A stretch of 35,851 nucleotides of DNA from the NCBI GenBank assembly GCA_902603905.1, contig CACKWM010000009.1, positions 1 to 35,851 on the forward strand. Direction: 5' to 3'. Position 1 is the stretch's first letter; each line of letters opens with the position of its first letter. The notes beneath the pieces are model-generated. The model searched no databases and had not been told where the DNA came from. It was given only the letters and a program-made list of their open reading frames with translations. This DNA comes from an uncultured Pelagibacteraceae bacterium. GTDB lineage: Bacteria > Pseudomonadota > Alphaproteobacteria > Pelagibacterales > Pelagibacteraceae. A program made the position numbers and the translations under genes. This document shows, piece after piece, positions 16,909-26,530 of the stretch.

Positions 16909-17307
16909 ATGCAAAAACAAACTTTCCTTACAAAAAATCAACAAATTGTTTTAAATCTTGTAGAAAAATCTTCTCAACCATTAAAAGCTTATTCGATATT
17001 ATTTAATGTCCAAAAGAAAGGAATTAAAGCTCCATTACAGGTTTATAGAGCGTTAGATAGATTGGTTGAGATAGGAAAAATTCATAAAATTGAAAGTAGA
17101 AATGCCTTTATTGCCTGTCAAGATTCTAGTTGCCAAATTTCTAAAGCTACTGCTTTTTCTATTTGTGAAAGTTGTGAAAAAGTCACTGAAATAAACAATT
17201 CTAAATTATCTAAATATCTAAAAAATTTTAAGGATAATTCTGGAATGAAATATAGCAAATACAACCTAGAATTTTTTGGTGTCTGCAAAAAGTGTAAAAA
17301 TAAATAG
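16909..17307 (+). CDS. zur: Fur-family zinc uptake regulator Zur
   Basis: Zinc-dependent repressor, expected to bind the two palindromes upstream of znuA and znuC. The 132-residue protein has an N-terminal winged helix (AYSILFNVQKKGIKAPLQVY, RALDRLVEIGKIHKIES) and a C-terminal dimerisation domain with the structural Zn site formed by CESC (residues 86 and 89) and CKKC (126 and 129). Residues H59 and C70 match conserved regulatory-site positions, but H59 is the only histidine in the protein; C75 may replace a His ligand (inference). Location at the end of znuCB supports Zur rather than Fur. Autoregulation through the shared operon is likely. Confidence 0.9.
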   Translation: MQKQTFLTKNQQIVLNLVEKSSQPLKAYSILFNVQKKGIKAPLQVYRALDRLVEIGKIHKIESRNAFIACQDSSCQISKATAFSICESCEKVTEINNSKLSKYLKNFKDNSGMKYSKYNLEFFGVCKKCKNK

Positions 17308-17520
17308 ATTAATCAAGTAAATTCAACCTATAGAATTAAATTAAGATTAATTATTTTAAGACTAGACAAAAAAATTAAATATTATAAAGACGAACTTAGG
17401 ACCTTATAAAAAAAATCTAAATTAATTTAATAGTAGATAAATCATCACTCACATATTAAATAAACATCTTGAGTATGAATCGTTTGAAACTAAAAACAAT
17501 AAAAATTAGAAAATAAACAT

Positions 17521-18486
17521 ATGGAAATGTCATTAATATATACAATAATTGGATTTGGATTAGCTGGATGGTCTGTAATTGGAAACGACTCAATCCAAAC
17601 ATTAGGAACTTTTATAGCATCAAAACAAAAATGGTTTAAATGGTATACACTTGCCGCTTCAGCATCATTTGTAATGATTTTGGCTCTTGCCTGGGGATGG
17701 TATGCTTATGATGGCGATATTTCATATGGAAGATTAACAAGAATACCTTATCAAGAAATACAGTGGTATCATGCTGTTGCTCCAGGAATACTTTTATTAT
17801 TAACAAGAGTTGGTATTCCAGTTTCTACTACTTTCTTAGTTTTATCCGCTTTTGCATCAACTGTAGTTTTAGAAAAAATGTTAATGAAAAGTGTCGTAGG
17901 TTACGGTTTAGCTGCCGTAGTTGCATACATAGCTTGGATTGTTGTATCAAAATTTATCAATGAAAAGTTTGATGAAGTAAGTGATAAATGGATTGGATTC
18001 TGGCGTAACTCTGTTTGGGTAACTTCAGGTTGGTTATGGTGGGTTTGGTTATCTCATGACGTTGCAAACATTGCAGTATATTTACCAAGACAGTTAAGCC
18101 CTACTCTCCTAATTACGGTAATGGCTTATTTTACAGTTCTTCTATTTTATATTTTCTATATTCATGGTGGACCTATTCAAAAAGTAGTTTTGGATAAAAC
18201 TGGAACAAGATATGCACGGTCAGCTACCATTATTAATGTAATATACGCTGCAGTTTTATTTTACTTTAAAGAGTTAAATGACCTACCAATGTCAACAACT
18301 TGGGTGTTTGTTGGGTTATTATGTGGTCGAGAATTAGCAATTTCAACGATGAACAAAGATTATAAATTTAAATATGTTTTCCCACTTATTGGAAAAGATT
18401 TTATTAAAATGATCTTTGGGTTAAGTGTATCAGTTGGAATAGTGCTTGCTATTCACTATATAATTATTCCAAAGGGTTGGTTTTAA
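17521..18486 (+). CDS. Divergent PiT/PHO4-like membrane permease
   Basis: A 321-residue protein with about nine or ten hydrophobic segments. It carries two copies of a degenerate signature that resembles the PiT inorganic phosphate transporter repeat (PF01384): GNDSIQTLGT (21-30) with GIPVSTT (98-104), then SHDVAN (178-183) with DLPMSTT (254-260) followed by a Gly-rich stretch. The long cytoplasmic loop of classical PiT proteins is missing. The two half-motifs at the same relative places argue for an inverted-repeat PiT fold; the substrate could be phosphate or another anion. The gene stands alone after 213 bases (17308-17520) of AT-rich sequence, in which I see no Pho box, terminator or riboswitch. 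It overlaps the next, convergent gene by four bases. An alternative ATG lies two codons downstream. Confidence 0.7.
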   Translation: MEMSLIYTIIGFGLAGWSVIGNDSIQTLGTFIASKQKWFKWYTLAASASFVMILALAWGWYAYDGDISYGRLTRIPYQEIQWYHAVAPGILLLLTRVGIPVSTTFLVLSAFASTVVLEKMLMKSVVGYGLAAVVAYIAWIVVSKFINEKFDEVSDKWIGFWRNSVWVTSGWLWWVWLSHDVANIAVYLPRQLSPTLLITVMAYFTVLLFYIFYIHGGPIQKVVLDKTGTRYARSATIINVIYAAVLFYFKELNDLPMSTTWVFVGLLCGRELAISTMNKDYKFKYVFPLIGKDFIKMIFGLSVSVGIVLAIHYIIIPKGWF

Positions 18487-19325
18487 TTATTTTTAACGAG
18501 GAATACAAAAATTAAAGAGGTGGCGAACATTATTAAGCTATAAGTAGCAGCTGGTATTTCATAGACTCCGCCACCAAAAAACGAATTGGCTACAAATATA
18601 GCTAAAGTTCCATTTTGTAATCCACATTCTATAGCAATACATTTTTTTTGAGCATTTCCAGTTGCCAGTAATTTTGCGACATAGAAAGCGACAATCATCA
18701 TTATAACATTTAGTGTCAATGTAATAAGCCCAGCATCAACAAAATAAGGAACGATATCCTCTTTTTTGCTTAAAATAGCTCCAAGTAAGACAATTATAAA
18801 TAATCCTATCGAAACTTTTTTAGCTATTGCTTCAAACTTTAAAACGATATTTGGAATAAATATTTTTAATAACATTCCAACAATTAGTGGAACAGTTACA
18901 AGTGTAAACATTTCAATTGCTTTATCTCTTACTGAAATATTCTGAATATCTTCTCCAAAATATCCTGCGGAAGCTATAACAATAATAGGTACGGTAATAA
19001 CAGATATTAAACTTATTACTGCAGTAAATGATACAGACAATGCAACATCACCTTTTGCAAAAGCTGTTAGTATATTTGAGGTTACTCCTCCAGGAGCCGC
19101 AGCAATAATCATAACACCGATTGCAAGCTCTGGTGAAATAGGCCAAAGTTTAACTAATATAAACGCAATAATTGGAAGTAAAATAATTTGACTGATTGCT
19201 CCAACAAAAAAATCTTTTGGTTGTTTTAAAATTCTTAAAAAATCAGCTCGAGTTAGTCCTAAACCTAAAGCAAACATAATAAATGCTAAAGCTATGGGTA
19301 AAAATATATCTGTTACTATGCTCAT
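18483..19325 (-). CDS. Bile acid:sodium symporter (BASS/SBF) family transporter
   Basis: A 280-residue membrane protein with nine or ten helices of the SBF family (PF01758). Motifs FALGLGLTRADFLRIL, IIAAAPGGVTSNILTAFAKG (the sodium/substrate crossover region) and ECGLQNGTLAIFVA are diagnostic. Bacterial members carry varied organic anions, so bile acids are not implied; in marine bacteria keto acids or other anions are plausible. It lies 23 bases downstream of manC on the same strand and may be read from the valS-ilvD-manC transcript. Confidence 0.9.
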   Translation of the reverse strand: MSIVTDIFLPIALAFIMFALGLGLTRADFLRILKQPKDFFVGAISQIILLPIIAFILVKLWPISPELAIGVMIIAAAPGGVTSNILTAFAKGDVALSVSFTAVISLISVITVPIIVIASAGYFGEDIQNISVRDKAIEMFTLVTVPLIVGMLLKIFIPNIVLKFEAIAKKVSIGLFIIVLLGAILSKKEDIVPYFVDAGLITLTLNVIMMIVAFYVAKLLATGNAQKKCIAIECGLQNGTLAIFVANSFFGGGVYEIPAATYSLIMFATSLIFVFLVKNN

Positions 19326-19348
19326 AAAGTTCTTAAAATAACTTACAA

Positions 19349-20554
19349 TTATTTAATACGCCCGTAAACGTCTTGGAATCTAACTATATCAGTTTCTTTT
19401 AAAATAGGTCCAGTTTGAACTTCTATAATTTTAACTGGTTTTTTATATAAATTTTCTATTCTGTGTATAGAGCCAGTTGGAATAAACACAGAGTCATTTT
19501 CTTTTTTAAAAAATTTTTTCCTATTAATAGTTATTTTAGGTTTGCCTTGAGTAATCATCCAATGCTCAGACCTATGATGATGTTTTTGTAAACTTATAGA
19601 TGATCTTGAATTAACAGTTAATTCTTTAACTAAAAAATTTTGTCCTTTAAACAAGTTAACATAACGACCCCAAGGTCTGTAATAAACGTTCTTTTTTTTG
19701 AAATATTTAGATTTATTTTTTTTGTAAATCTTTGAAATCTCTCTCCAGCTGCCTAGATCTGACCAAGGTATATCTAATTTAATCGCATTAATTTCTTTAG
19801 CTTTTTCCAAGATTGCATAATCAAATGATTTTTCAGTAACTTTTAAAAAAGAGGCTTTATTTAAATGATAAGTATTATTTTTAAGCTTAGCCTTTGAAAC
19901 TGATTTTAGGCAATTTTTGTAAATATTTGGCTGATATTTTTTAAAATTATTTATTAATGAATCTTTTCGAATAAAAAACATTCCCGAATTCCAATAACCT
20001 TTTTTTTTAATAATTTGCTTAGCTTTATTTTTTTTAGGTTTTTCAATAAATTTTGTAACTTTATTAATATTAGCTTTAATTTTTTTAGTTAAAAAATACC
20101 CATATTCGCTTGATGGTTCAGTGGGTTTAATTCCAAAGATAAATATATTTTGATTGTTTAAGTTACTTTTGTTTTTATTAATTGCTTTATTAAATAAGAT
20201 TACTTTTTCAATTAAATGATCTGCTGGTAAAAACATTAAAGGCTGCTTGATTGGAATATCTTTGATTAATGCAGAAGATAAAATAGCTGGTGCAGTGTTC
20301 TTTTTAGCCGGTTCTAAGATAATTTTATATTTTTTAAATTTAAACTTTTTTAGATAACTTCTTACTTTTTTTAAATATTTAAAGTTTGTACTTATAATTG
20401 GATAGTCAAAAGTTGATCCTTTAACTCTATATAAAGTTTTTTCTAATAAACTCCATCCACCAAAATCTATAAATTGTTTGACTTGGTTGTTCTTAGCTTG
20501 AGGCCAAAGTCTAGTTCCAGCTCCTCCACATAAAATAACAGGTCTTATTTTCAT
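19349..20554 (-). CDS. manC: Mannose-1-phosphate guanylyltransferase / mannose-6-phosphate isomerase (type II)
   Basis: Makes GDP-mannose for surface polysaccharide. The N-terminal nucleotidyltransferase domain has GGAGTRLWPQ (10-19) with the later VKQF, LFLPADHLI-like MFLPADHLIEK, PSSEYGYF, KFIEKPKKNKA, GYWNSGMFFI and IPWSDLGSW. The C-terminal cupin (about 280-400), with YYRPWGRY, SLQKHHHRSEHWMITQGKP and FIPTGSIHRIEN, is the type II phosphomannose isomerase domain with metal-binding histidines. At 401 residues it is about 70 shorter than typical ManC, mostly from compact linkers. It begins inside a TAATG overlap with ilvD. No other polysaccharide gene is in the window. Confidence 0.93.
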   Translation of the reverse strand: MKIRPVILCGGAGTRLWPQAKNNQVKQFIDFGGWSLLEKTLYRVKGSTFDYPIISTNFKYLKKVRSYLKKFKFKKYKIILEPAKKNTAPAILSSALIKDIPIKQPLMFLPADHLIEKVILFNKAINKNKSNLNNQNIFIFGIKPTEPSSEYGYFLTKKIKANINKVTKFIEKPKKNKAKQIIKKKGYWNSGMFFIRKDSLINNFKKYQPNIYKNCLKSVSKAKLKNNTYHLNKASFLKVTEKSFDYAILEKAKEINAIKLDIPWSDLGSWREISKIYKKNKSKYFKKKNVYYRPWGRYVNLFKGQNFLVKELTVNSRSSISLQKHHHRSEHWMITQGKPKITINRKKFFKKENDSVFIPTGSIHRIENLYKKPVKIIEVQTGPILKETDIVRFQDVYGRIK

Positions 20555-22272
20555 TAAATATCAGCGTAACACTTCACTTCATTTTTCTTACCAGGGTGTG
20601 TCGGTGCACCCAAATAAGCTGGACCAACGGTTTGCGCATATTTCCATAAAGTTCCACTACCAAAATTTATTTTTCTTGGTCTCCATTTTTTTCGTCTAGC
20701 AACTAATTGTTTTTTCGATAATCTGACATTTATAGTTCCTTTTTTGGCATCTATATCAATTACATCTCCATTTTTTAATAAAGCAATTGGGCCTCCAACA
20801 GCAGCTTCAGGACCAACATGGCCTACGCAAAAACCTCTTGTAGCTCCTGAGAAACGTCCATCAGTTATTAAAGCAACTTTCTCTCCTTTTCCCTGTCCAT
20901 AAATTGCTCCTGTGGTAGAAAGCATTTCTCTCATTCCTGGTCCACCTTTAGGTCCTTCATAACGAATTATAATTATATCACCGTCTTTATATTTTTTATT
21001 CTTCACAGCGCTGTAAGCAGCTTCTTCAGTATCAAAGCATCGAGCTCTGCCAGTAAACTGTAATCTTTTTAATCCAGCAACTTTAACTATTGCACCATCT
21101 GGCGCTAAATTACCTTTAAGTCCAACAACACCTCCATCAGGAGACAATGGATTATTATATTTTCTTAAAACTTTTTGTTTTAAATTAAATTTAACATTTT
21201 TTAGATTTTCTTTCATGGTTCTGCCTGTAACTGTCATACAGTTTCCATGAATAAAACCTCCATCGTAAAGAGTTTTTAAAAGCATTGGCACACCGCCTGC
21301 CATCCACATATCTTTAGCAACATATTTTCCACCAGGTTTCAAATCTGCTAAGTATGGAGTTTTTTTAAATATTTTTGCAACATCCATTAAATCAAATTTA
21401 ATTCCAATTTCATTTGCTAATGCAGGTAAATGCAACGCAGCATTAGTAGATCCACCAGTAGCAGCAACAATGGTTGCTGCATTTTCTAAAGATTTTCTTG
21501 TTACAATATCTCTTGGTCTAATATTCTTTTTTAATAAATTCATTACAGCTTTACCGCTTTGATAAGCATATTTATCTCTTTCTTCGTAAGGTGCAGGAGT
21601 TCCAGCAGAATAAGGTAAAGCTAAACCTATAGCTTCAGATACACATGCCATAGTATTTGCTGTAAATTGTCCACCACAAGCACCCGCACTTGGGCATGCT
21701 TTTAATTCTAATTTTCTAAGATCTTTTGCTGAAATTTTTCCTGATGAATATTTACCAACGCCTTCAAAAACATCTACGACTGTTATATCTTTTCCGTTAT
21801 ATCTTCCTGGCAATATTGACCCGCCATAAATAAAAACACTTGGAACATTTAGTCGAACCATGGACATCATTAATCCTGGTAATGATTTATCACAACCTGC
21901 AACTCCTACTAATGCATCATAACAATGACCTCTTACAGTAAGTTCAGCTGAATCTGCAATAACCTCTCTTGAAATTAATGAAGATTTCATTCCTTCATGA
22001 CCCATGGCAATTCCATCAGTTACTGTAATAGTACAAAATTCCCTAGGAGTTCCATGAGAAGCACTAACACCTTTTTTTACCGATTGAGCCTGTCTCATTA
22101 AAGCAATATTGCAAGGAGCAGCTTCATTCCAAGTAGAAACAACGCCAACGAAAGGTTTAGCTACATCTTTTTCTGTTAATTTCATTGCATAATAAAAAGA
22201 CCTTTGAGGTGCTTTATCAGGGCCCAGAGAAGTATGTCTGCTTGGTAATTTCTTCTTGTTAAATCTTGGCAT
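20554..22272 (-). CDS. ilvD: Dihydroxy-acid dehydratase
   Basis: Fe-S enzyme that dehydrates 2,3-dihydroxy-isovalerate and its homologue in valine, isoleucine and leucine synthesis. The 572-residue protein has three cluster-type cysteines: C54 in [11 protein letters not shown]127 in [12 protein letters not shown] and C199 in [14 protein letters not shown], the pattern of the [2Fe-2S] class. Other motifs are [37 protein letters not shown] and [14 protein letters not shown]. It is joined by TAATG overlaps to valS upstream and manC downstream, placing a valine biosynthetic step next to valyl-tRNA synthetase. Confidence 0.98.
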   Translation of the reverse strand: MPRFNKKKLPSRHTSLGPDKAPQRSFYYAMKLTEKDVAKPFVGVVSTWNEAAPCNIALMRQAQSVKKGVSASHGTPREFCTITVTDGIAMGHEGMKSSLISREVIADSAELTVRGHCYDALVGVAGCDKSLPGLMMSMVRLNVPSVFIYGGSILPGRYNGKDITVVDVFEGVGKYSSGKISAKDLRKLELKACPSAGACGGQFTANTMACVSEAIGLALPYSAGTPAPYEERDKYAYQSGKAVMNLLKKNIRPRDIVTRKSLENAATIVAATGGSTNAALHLPALANEIGIKFDLMDVAKIFKKTPYLADLKPGGKYVAKDMWMAGGVPMLLKTLYDGGFIHGNCMTVTGRTMKENLKNVKFNLKQKVLRKYNNPLSPDGGVVGLKGNLAPDGAIVKVAGLKRLQFTGRARCFDTEEAAYSAVKNKKYKDGDIIIIRYEGPKGGPGMREMLSTTGAIYGQGKGEKVALITDGRFSGATRGFCVGHVGPEAAVGGPIALLKNGDVIDIDAKKGTINVRLSKKQLVARRKKWRPRKINFGSGTLWKYAQTVGPAYLGAPTHPGKKNEVKCYADI

Positions 22273-24893
22273 TAAAGACTTTCAATAGTTAAAGTTATTT
22301 TCTGAATATCGTTTTTAAGATTACTATAGTTAGTTTTTTCTTGATCGACAATATTTTTTGGAGCTCTTTCAATAAAGCCTTTATTATCTAGTCTTTGAGA
22401 AATTTTAGCAAGTTCTTCGTCGTATTTATTTTTTCTTTTAAGTAAATTTTCTTTAATTAAATTTAAATCAACTGTTTTATCAAAATATAATTTAAATAAA
22501 TTACCCCCAATAACTAAGGTTGCACCAGGTTTATTTTGATCCTTTTCAAAAAGATTATTAATACGTCCAAGTCTCTTAAAAATTACATCATTTTTTATGA
22601 AAAAAGACTTATTAGTAATTTTTTCAATAGAAACATCAATAAATGAGCCAGGATTTACATTTAATTCATTTTTAAAGGATCTAATTTCAGAAATCATATT
22701 AATTATTTTTTTCACTTCTTTGTAGCTTTCATCTTTTTTTGACTTATCTTTTGGCCAATTTGCAAGCATAAGATAATTCTTTTTTCTATTGTCTAATTTA
22801 TTTTTAAGCCATATCTCTTCAGTTATAAAAGGGATAAATGGGTGCATTAATATCAAGATTTGTTTAAATATATAGGTCGAAACTATTTTCACTTCTTTTA
22901 TATCCTTTTGATTTTTTGAGTTAAGTATAGTTTTAGATAACTCTACATACCAATCACAATATGAATGCCAAACAAATTGATAGGCATTTCGTGAAGCTTC
23001 ATCAAATCTGTAATCTTTTATGTGTTTTTCAACATTATTTTTAACTTCTAGCAGTTCAGCATATATCCATTTATTAATATTAAGAGTAAGTTTTGGCAAT
23101 TTTGAGCTGTTATTAAAATTGCATTTATTCATAATTAAAAAATTATTAGCGTTCCATAATTTGTTTAAAAAATTTCTATACCCTTTAACTCTATCTTCAG
23201 AAAGTTTTACATCTCTCCCAGGAGATGCCATTGATAAAAGAGTAAATCTTAAAGCATCAGCACTATACTTTTCTATTAATTCAAGTGGGTCAATAACATT
23301 ACCTTTTGACTTAGACATTTTTTGTCCCTTTTCATCTCGAACTAATGCATGAACATAAATATCTTTAAAAGGTTCTTTGTTCATAAATTCCATTCCAAAC
23401 ATAATCATTCGAGCTACCCAAAAGAAAATTATATCAAAACCTGTAACAAGCACTGTTGTAGGATAAAATTTTTTTAAATATTTAGTTTTATTTGGCCAAC
23501 CTAATGTTGCAAACGCCCATAAGCCAGAAGAAAACCAAGTGTCTAAAACATCTGGATCTTGATCTATTTGAACTTTTTTTTTGTAATATTTTTTTGCAAT
23601 TTTTTTTGCTTCTGTTTCATTTGATGCTACAAATATTTTTTTATCTGGACCATACCAAGCTGGTATTTGATGTCCCCACCAAAGTTGTCTTGAAATACAC
23701 CATGGCTCTATATTGTTCATCCATTGAAAATATGTTTTTGACCAATTGCTTGGAAAGAAATTAGTTTTTTTTTTCTTCACAATTTTTTTTGCATTTATTG
23801 CTAATTTTTTAGCATCTACAAACCATTGTTCAGTTAAAAAAGGTTCTATTATTGAGTTAGATCTATCGCCATAAGGAACTTTATTTTTTATATTTTCTTC
23901 CTTTGATAAAAGATCTTTTTTTATAAGTTCATTTAATAATTTTTTTCTGGCTTCAAACCGATCTAATCCTATATAATCATCTGGTGCATTATTGTTTATT
24001 TTTCCTTCTTTGGTAAAAATATTAATAATTCTAAGTTTGTTTCTTTTACCTACTTCATAATCATTAAAATCGTGAGCTGGAGTTATTTTAACGGCACCTG
24101 TTCCTTGGTCAGGATCAGCATAATCATCTTTGATAATCTTAATCTTACGATCAGCTATAGGTACTATTACGGTTTTTCCAACTAAAGATTTGTATCTTAG
24201 ATCTTTAGAATTAACTGCTATAGCGGTATCTCCAAGCATAGTTTCAGGTCTGGTTGTTGTTATAATTATAAAATCACTTGATCCTTCAATGGGATATTTA
24301 ATATGGTATAATTTTGAATTAACTTCTCTTTGATCTACTTCTAAATCTGAAATTGCAGTTTTTAAGACAGTATCCCAGTTAATTAATTTCTCAGCTTTAT
24401 AAATTAATTTTTTTTTATAGAGTTCAACAAAAACTTTAATTACTGATTTTGATAAGTTGTCATCCATTGTAAAAGCATTTCTGGACCAATCACATGAACA
24501 ACCTAATTTTTTAAGTTGATTGATAATCACATCGCCATATTGTTTTTTCCAATCCCATACTTTTTTAATAAATTTTTTTCTTCCAATTTCATTTTTACTA
24601 ATATTTTCTAAAGATAGTTTTCTTTCGACTAAAGCTTGAGTGGCAATACCTGCATGGTCAGTACCTGGTTGCCAAAGAGTTTCAAAGTTGTTCATACGGT
24701 GATATCTAGTTAAAAGATCTTGGATCGAATTATTTAAAGCATGACCCATATGTAAACTTCCTGTTATATTTGGAGGTGGAATTACTATTGAAAATTTTTT
24801 TTTATTCTTTTTAGGTTTAAACAATTTATTTTTCTCCCAATAAGAATAAATTTTATCTTCTACTTTTGAATGTATATATTTATCTGAGCTCAT
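22272..24893 (-). CDS. valS: Valyl-tRNA synthetase
   Basis: Class I synthetase charging tRNA-Val. The 873-residue protein has the HIGH motif in [12 protein letters not shown] (HMGH at about 48-51), the CP1 editing domain with [38 protein letters not shown] and [11 protein letters not shown], the KMSKS motif [15 protein letters not shown], the anticodon-binding domain, and a C-terminal ValRS-type coiled coil (about 800-873). [10 protein letters not shown] and [18 protein letters not shown] are also family features. It is the first gene of the valS-ilvD-manC group; the 128 bases upstream to tRNA-Cys hold the divergent promoters. Confidence 0.98.
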   Translation of the reverse strand: MSSDKYIHSKVEDKIYSYWEKNKLFKPKKNKKKFSIVIPPPNITGSLHMGHALNNSIQDLLTRYHRMNNFETLWQPGTDHAGIATQALVERKLSLENISKNEIGRKKFIKKVWDWKKQYGDVIINQLKKLGCSCDWSRNAFTMDDNLSKSVIKVFVELYKKKLIYKAEKLINWDTVLKTAISDLEVDQREVNSKLYHIKYPIEGSSDFIIITTTRPETMLGDTAIAVNSKDLRYKSLVGKTVIVPIADRKIKIIKDDYADPDQGTGAVKITPAHDFNDYEVGKRNKLRIINIFTKEGKINNNAPDDYIGLDRFEARKKLLNELIKKDLLSKEENIKNKVPYGDRSNSIIEPFLTEQWFVDAKKLAINAKKIVKKKKTNFFPSNWSKTYFQWMNNIEPWCISRQLWWGHQIPAWYGPDKKIFVASNETEAKKIAKKYYKKKVQIDQDPDVLDTWFSSGLWAFATLGWPNKTKYLKKFYPTTVLVTGFDIIFFWVARMIMFGMEFMNKEPFKDIYVHALVRDEKGQKMSKSKGNVIDPLELIEKYSADALRFTLLSMASPGRDVKLSEDRVKGYRNFLNKLWNANNFLIMNKCNFNNSSKLPKLTLNINKWIYAELLEVKNNVEKHIKDYRFDEASRNAYQFVWHSYCDWYVELSKTILNSKNQKDIKEVKIVSTYIFKQILILMHPFIPFITEEIWLKNKLDNRKKNYLMLANWPKDKSKKDESYKEVKKIINMISEIRSFKNELNVNPGSFIDVSIEKITNKSFFIKNDVIFKRLGRINNLFEKDQNKPGATLVIGGNLFKLYFDKTVDLNLIKENLLKRKNKYDEELAKISQRLDNKGFIERAPKNIVDQEKTNYSNLKNDIQKITLTIESL

Positions 24894-25021
24894 TGGTTAA
24901 TATTAGTTTATAATTTAATAATATGAATTAACAATAATCAATTTAACTTTGAATTTAATGGACTAATTAGAAATATTTTGTATATAAAAGTATCTTAAAT
25001 TGATTTATTATGAAAATTGAT

Positions 25022-25095
25022 GGCAACGTGGCGGAATGGTTACGCAGAGGATTGCAAATCCTTGTATCCCAGTTCGATTCTGGGCGTTGCCTCCA
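25022..25095 (+). tRNA. tRNA-Cys (GCA)
   Basis: Acceptor arms GGCAACG and CGTTGCC pair fully, the anticodon loop TTGCAAA gives GCA at 25054-25056, and the T arm CCCAG-TTCGATT-CTGGG is canonical. The discriminator base is T, as expected for cysteine tRNA, and CCA is encoded. Length is 74 nt. Confidence 0.96.
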
Positions 25096-25145
25096 AAAAA
25101 TTTGTTGTTTTAATTATAAAAAAAAGTAAGTTCAAATTTAAATAT

Positions 25146-25221
25146 TCCTCGGTAGCTCAGTTGGTAGAGCAGTTGACTGTTAATCAATTGGTCGCAGGTT
25201 CGAGTCCTGCCCGAGGAGCCA
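25146..25221 (+). tRNA. tRNA-Asn (GTT)
   Basis: Acceptor arms TCCTCGG and CCGAGGA pair fully, the D arm GCTCAGTTGGTAGAGC is canonical, the anticodon loop CTGTTAA gives GTT at 25179-25181, the discriminator is G and CCA is encoded. It follows tRNA-Cys after 50 bases and ends only four bases before the convergent regulator gene's stop. Confidence 0.96.
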
Positions 25222-25225
25222 AAAA

Positions 25226-25597
25226 TTAACCCGTTTTGGACACAACCGTGGTAAAAGTTTGCAAATTTTTATTAAATTTTATTTTCTGATCTTCACTTAA
25301 GTCACTATAAAGTTTAACCAAAAAATTATAATTAACATTTGTTGGTGATTCTTTTGATTTCTCTATATTGATTAGATACTCAGAAAAATCTTCAAAGAAA
25401 TAGTTAATTGGTACTTTTAAATAATTTGAAAGTTGTAATAATCTTATTGAGCTAACTCCGTTTGTTCCTTTTTCGTATTTTTGTATTTGTTGAAATGTTA
25501 CGTTAATTGCCTTAGCAACCTTAGTTTGGGTTAAACCTAAAGATAATCTTCTAAGTTTTAACTTGCTACCCAAATGTTTGTTAAAATTTTCTTCCAT
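25226..25597 (-). CDS. XRE-family HTH transcriptional regulator
   Basis: A 123-residue DNA-binding protein with a Cro/CI-type helix-turn-helix at about residues 12-66: KLRRLSLGLTQTKVAKAI, VTFQQIQKYEKGTNGVSS and LLQLSNYLKVPINYFFED. The C-terminal part is charged and has no known ligand domain. The frame extends upstream to 25657, but the ATG at 25595-25597 is preferred because GAGGGG lies seven bases before it and the upstream codons do not look like protein. It lies downstream of aapP after about 190 bases that hold direct repeats, a palindrome and a GC-rich patch, possibly its own operator region. Target genes are unknown. Confidence 0.88.
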   Translation of the reverse strand: MEENFNKHLGSKLKLRRLSLGLTQTKVAKAINVTFQQIQKYEKGTNGVSSIRLLQLSNYLKVPINYFFEDFSEYLINIEKSKESPTNVNYNFLVKLYSDLSEDQKIKFNKNLQTFTTVVSKTG

Positions 25598-25604
25598 TAT
25601 AAGA

Positions 25605-25610
25605 CCCCTC
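25605..25610 (-). promoter_or_regulatory. Shine-Dalgarno site that fixes the regulator start
   Basis: GAGGGG on the minus strand, seven bases before the ATG at 25597. It supports the shorter start over the 60-base longer frame. Confidence 0.7.
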
Positions 25611-25693
25611 TTAATTAATAAAAAAGATATTGAACTATTTCTTAAGGCGCAGCGCAAGCCCTAAAATAAAAAAAAATTTACCTAAATATAGCC

Positions 25694-25720
25694 TTGACAT
25701 ACAACGTTTTTTATTGACAT
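25694..25720. promoter_or_regulatory. Direct repeat TTGACAT, two copies 20 bp apart
   Basis: TTGACAT occurs at 25694-25700 and 25714-25720 in the gap between aapP and the XRE regulator. The 20-bp start-to-start spacing is about two helical turns, suggesting same-face protein binding. The copies resemble -35 boxes on the plus strand, but neither has a good -10 at 16-18 bp and no plus-strand gene follows. Confidence 0.4.
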
Positions 25721-25737
25721 GGATTTATAAAATAACT

Positions 25738-25750
25738 TAGAACTGTTCTA
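25738..25750. promoter_or_regulatory. Palindrome TAGAAC-T-GTTCTA
   Basis: A perfect 6-1-6 inverted repeat in the same gap, upstream of the XRE regulator. It is a candidate operator, possibly for the regulator itself (inference from position only). Confidence 0.4.
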
Positions 25751-25787
25751 GATTGTGGGTAATTCGATTATAAAAATAGTAATTTTT

Positions 25788-26522
25788 TTAAAGAATTTGG
25801 CTTAAAAAGAGTTTTGTTCTGTCGCTTTTTGGATTAGCAAAAAACTCTTTGGTATTGGCCTTTTCTACAATCATTCCTTCATCCATAAATATTACTTCAT
25901 CGGCTACTTCTTTTGCAAAACCCATTTCATGAGTAACAACTATCATTGTCATTCCTTGTTTAGCTAAATTAACCATTGCATCAAGAACTTCTTTTATCAT
26001 TTCAGGATCTAATGCTGAAGTTGGTTCATCAAACAACATTATTTTTGGTTGCATGCATAGAGCTCTAGCTATTGCGCACCTTTGTTGTTGACCTCCAGAC
26101 AGTTGACCTGGAAATTTATTTGCTTGATCGACAATCTGCACTTGTTTTAGTTGGTTCATCGCTAATTCTTCAGCTTCCTTCTTAGGCATTTTTTTAACCC
26201 AAATTGGCGCTAAGGTGCAATTGTCTAAAATTGACAAATGTGGAAATAAATTAAATTGTTGGAACACCATACCAACTTCTGCTCTAATTTTTTCAATATC
26301 TTTTGTATCTTCGGTAAGTTCATTACCATCTACAATAATATTTCCTTCTTGATGTTCCTCAAGTCTATTAATACATCTTATCAATGTTGATTTACCCGAA
26401 CCAGATGGTCCACATACTACTATTTTTTGTTTTTGTTGAACTTCTAGATTTATATCTTTTAATACTTGAAAATCACCAAACCACTTATTAACATTTTTAA
26501 TTTCTATTATTGAATCTGACAT
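25788..26522 (-). CDS. aapP: General L-amino acid ABC transporter ATP-binding protein AapP
   Basis: ATPase of the AapJQMP/BztABCD-type importer for a broad range of L-amino acids. The 244-residue protein has Walker [21 protein letters not shown], signature [16 protein letters not shown], Walker [15 protein letters not shown] and H-loop VVTHEMGFA, all typical of the polar amino acid (PAAT) group. The AapP identity rests on being last of a four-gene set J-Q-M-P; spacing to aapM is eight bases. In SAR11 such systems are often called YhdWXYZ. Confidence 0.95.
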   Translation of the reverse strand: MSDSIIEIKNVNKWFGDFQVLKDINLEVQQKQKIVVCGPSGSGKSTLIRCINRLEEHQEGNIIVDGNELTEDTKDIEKIRAEVGMVFQQFNLFPHLSILDNCTLAPIWVKKMPKKEAEELAMNQLKQVQIVDQANKFPGQLSGGQQQRCAIARALCMQPKIMLFDEPTSALDPEMIKEVLDAMVNLAKQGMTMIVVTHEMGFAKEVADEVIFMDEGMIVEKANTKEFFANPKSDRTKLFLSQIL

Positions 26523-26530
26523 TATATTTT

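Noticed and set aside
17308..17520. 213-base gap considered for a riboswitch, Pho box or small gene
   Set aside because: No recognisable conserved structure, operator or credible short ORF could be seen in the AT-rich sequence.
25598..25657. Longer start for the XRE regulator
   Set aside because: The extra 20 codons have no family match, and the good Shine-Dalgarno points to the ATG at 25597.
25644..25662. GC-rich patch considered as an intrinsic terminator
   Set aside because: The stem is short and imperfect and no T run follows on either strand in the right place.
25694..25742. TTGACA hexamers considered as plus-strand promoters
   Set aside because: Neither has a suitable -10 element at 16-18 bp, and no plus-strand gene follows; a direct-repeat binding site fits better.
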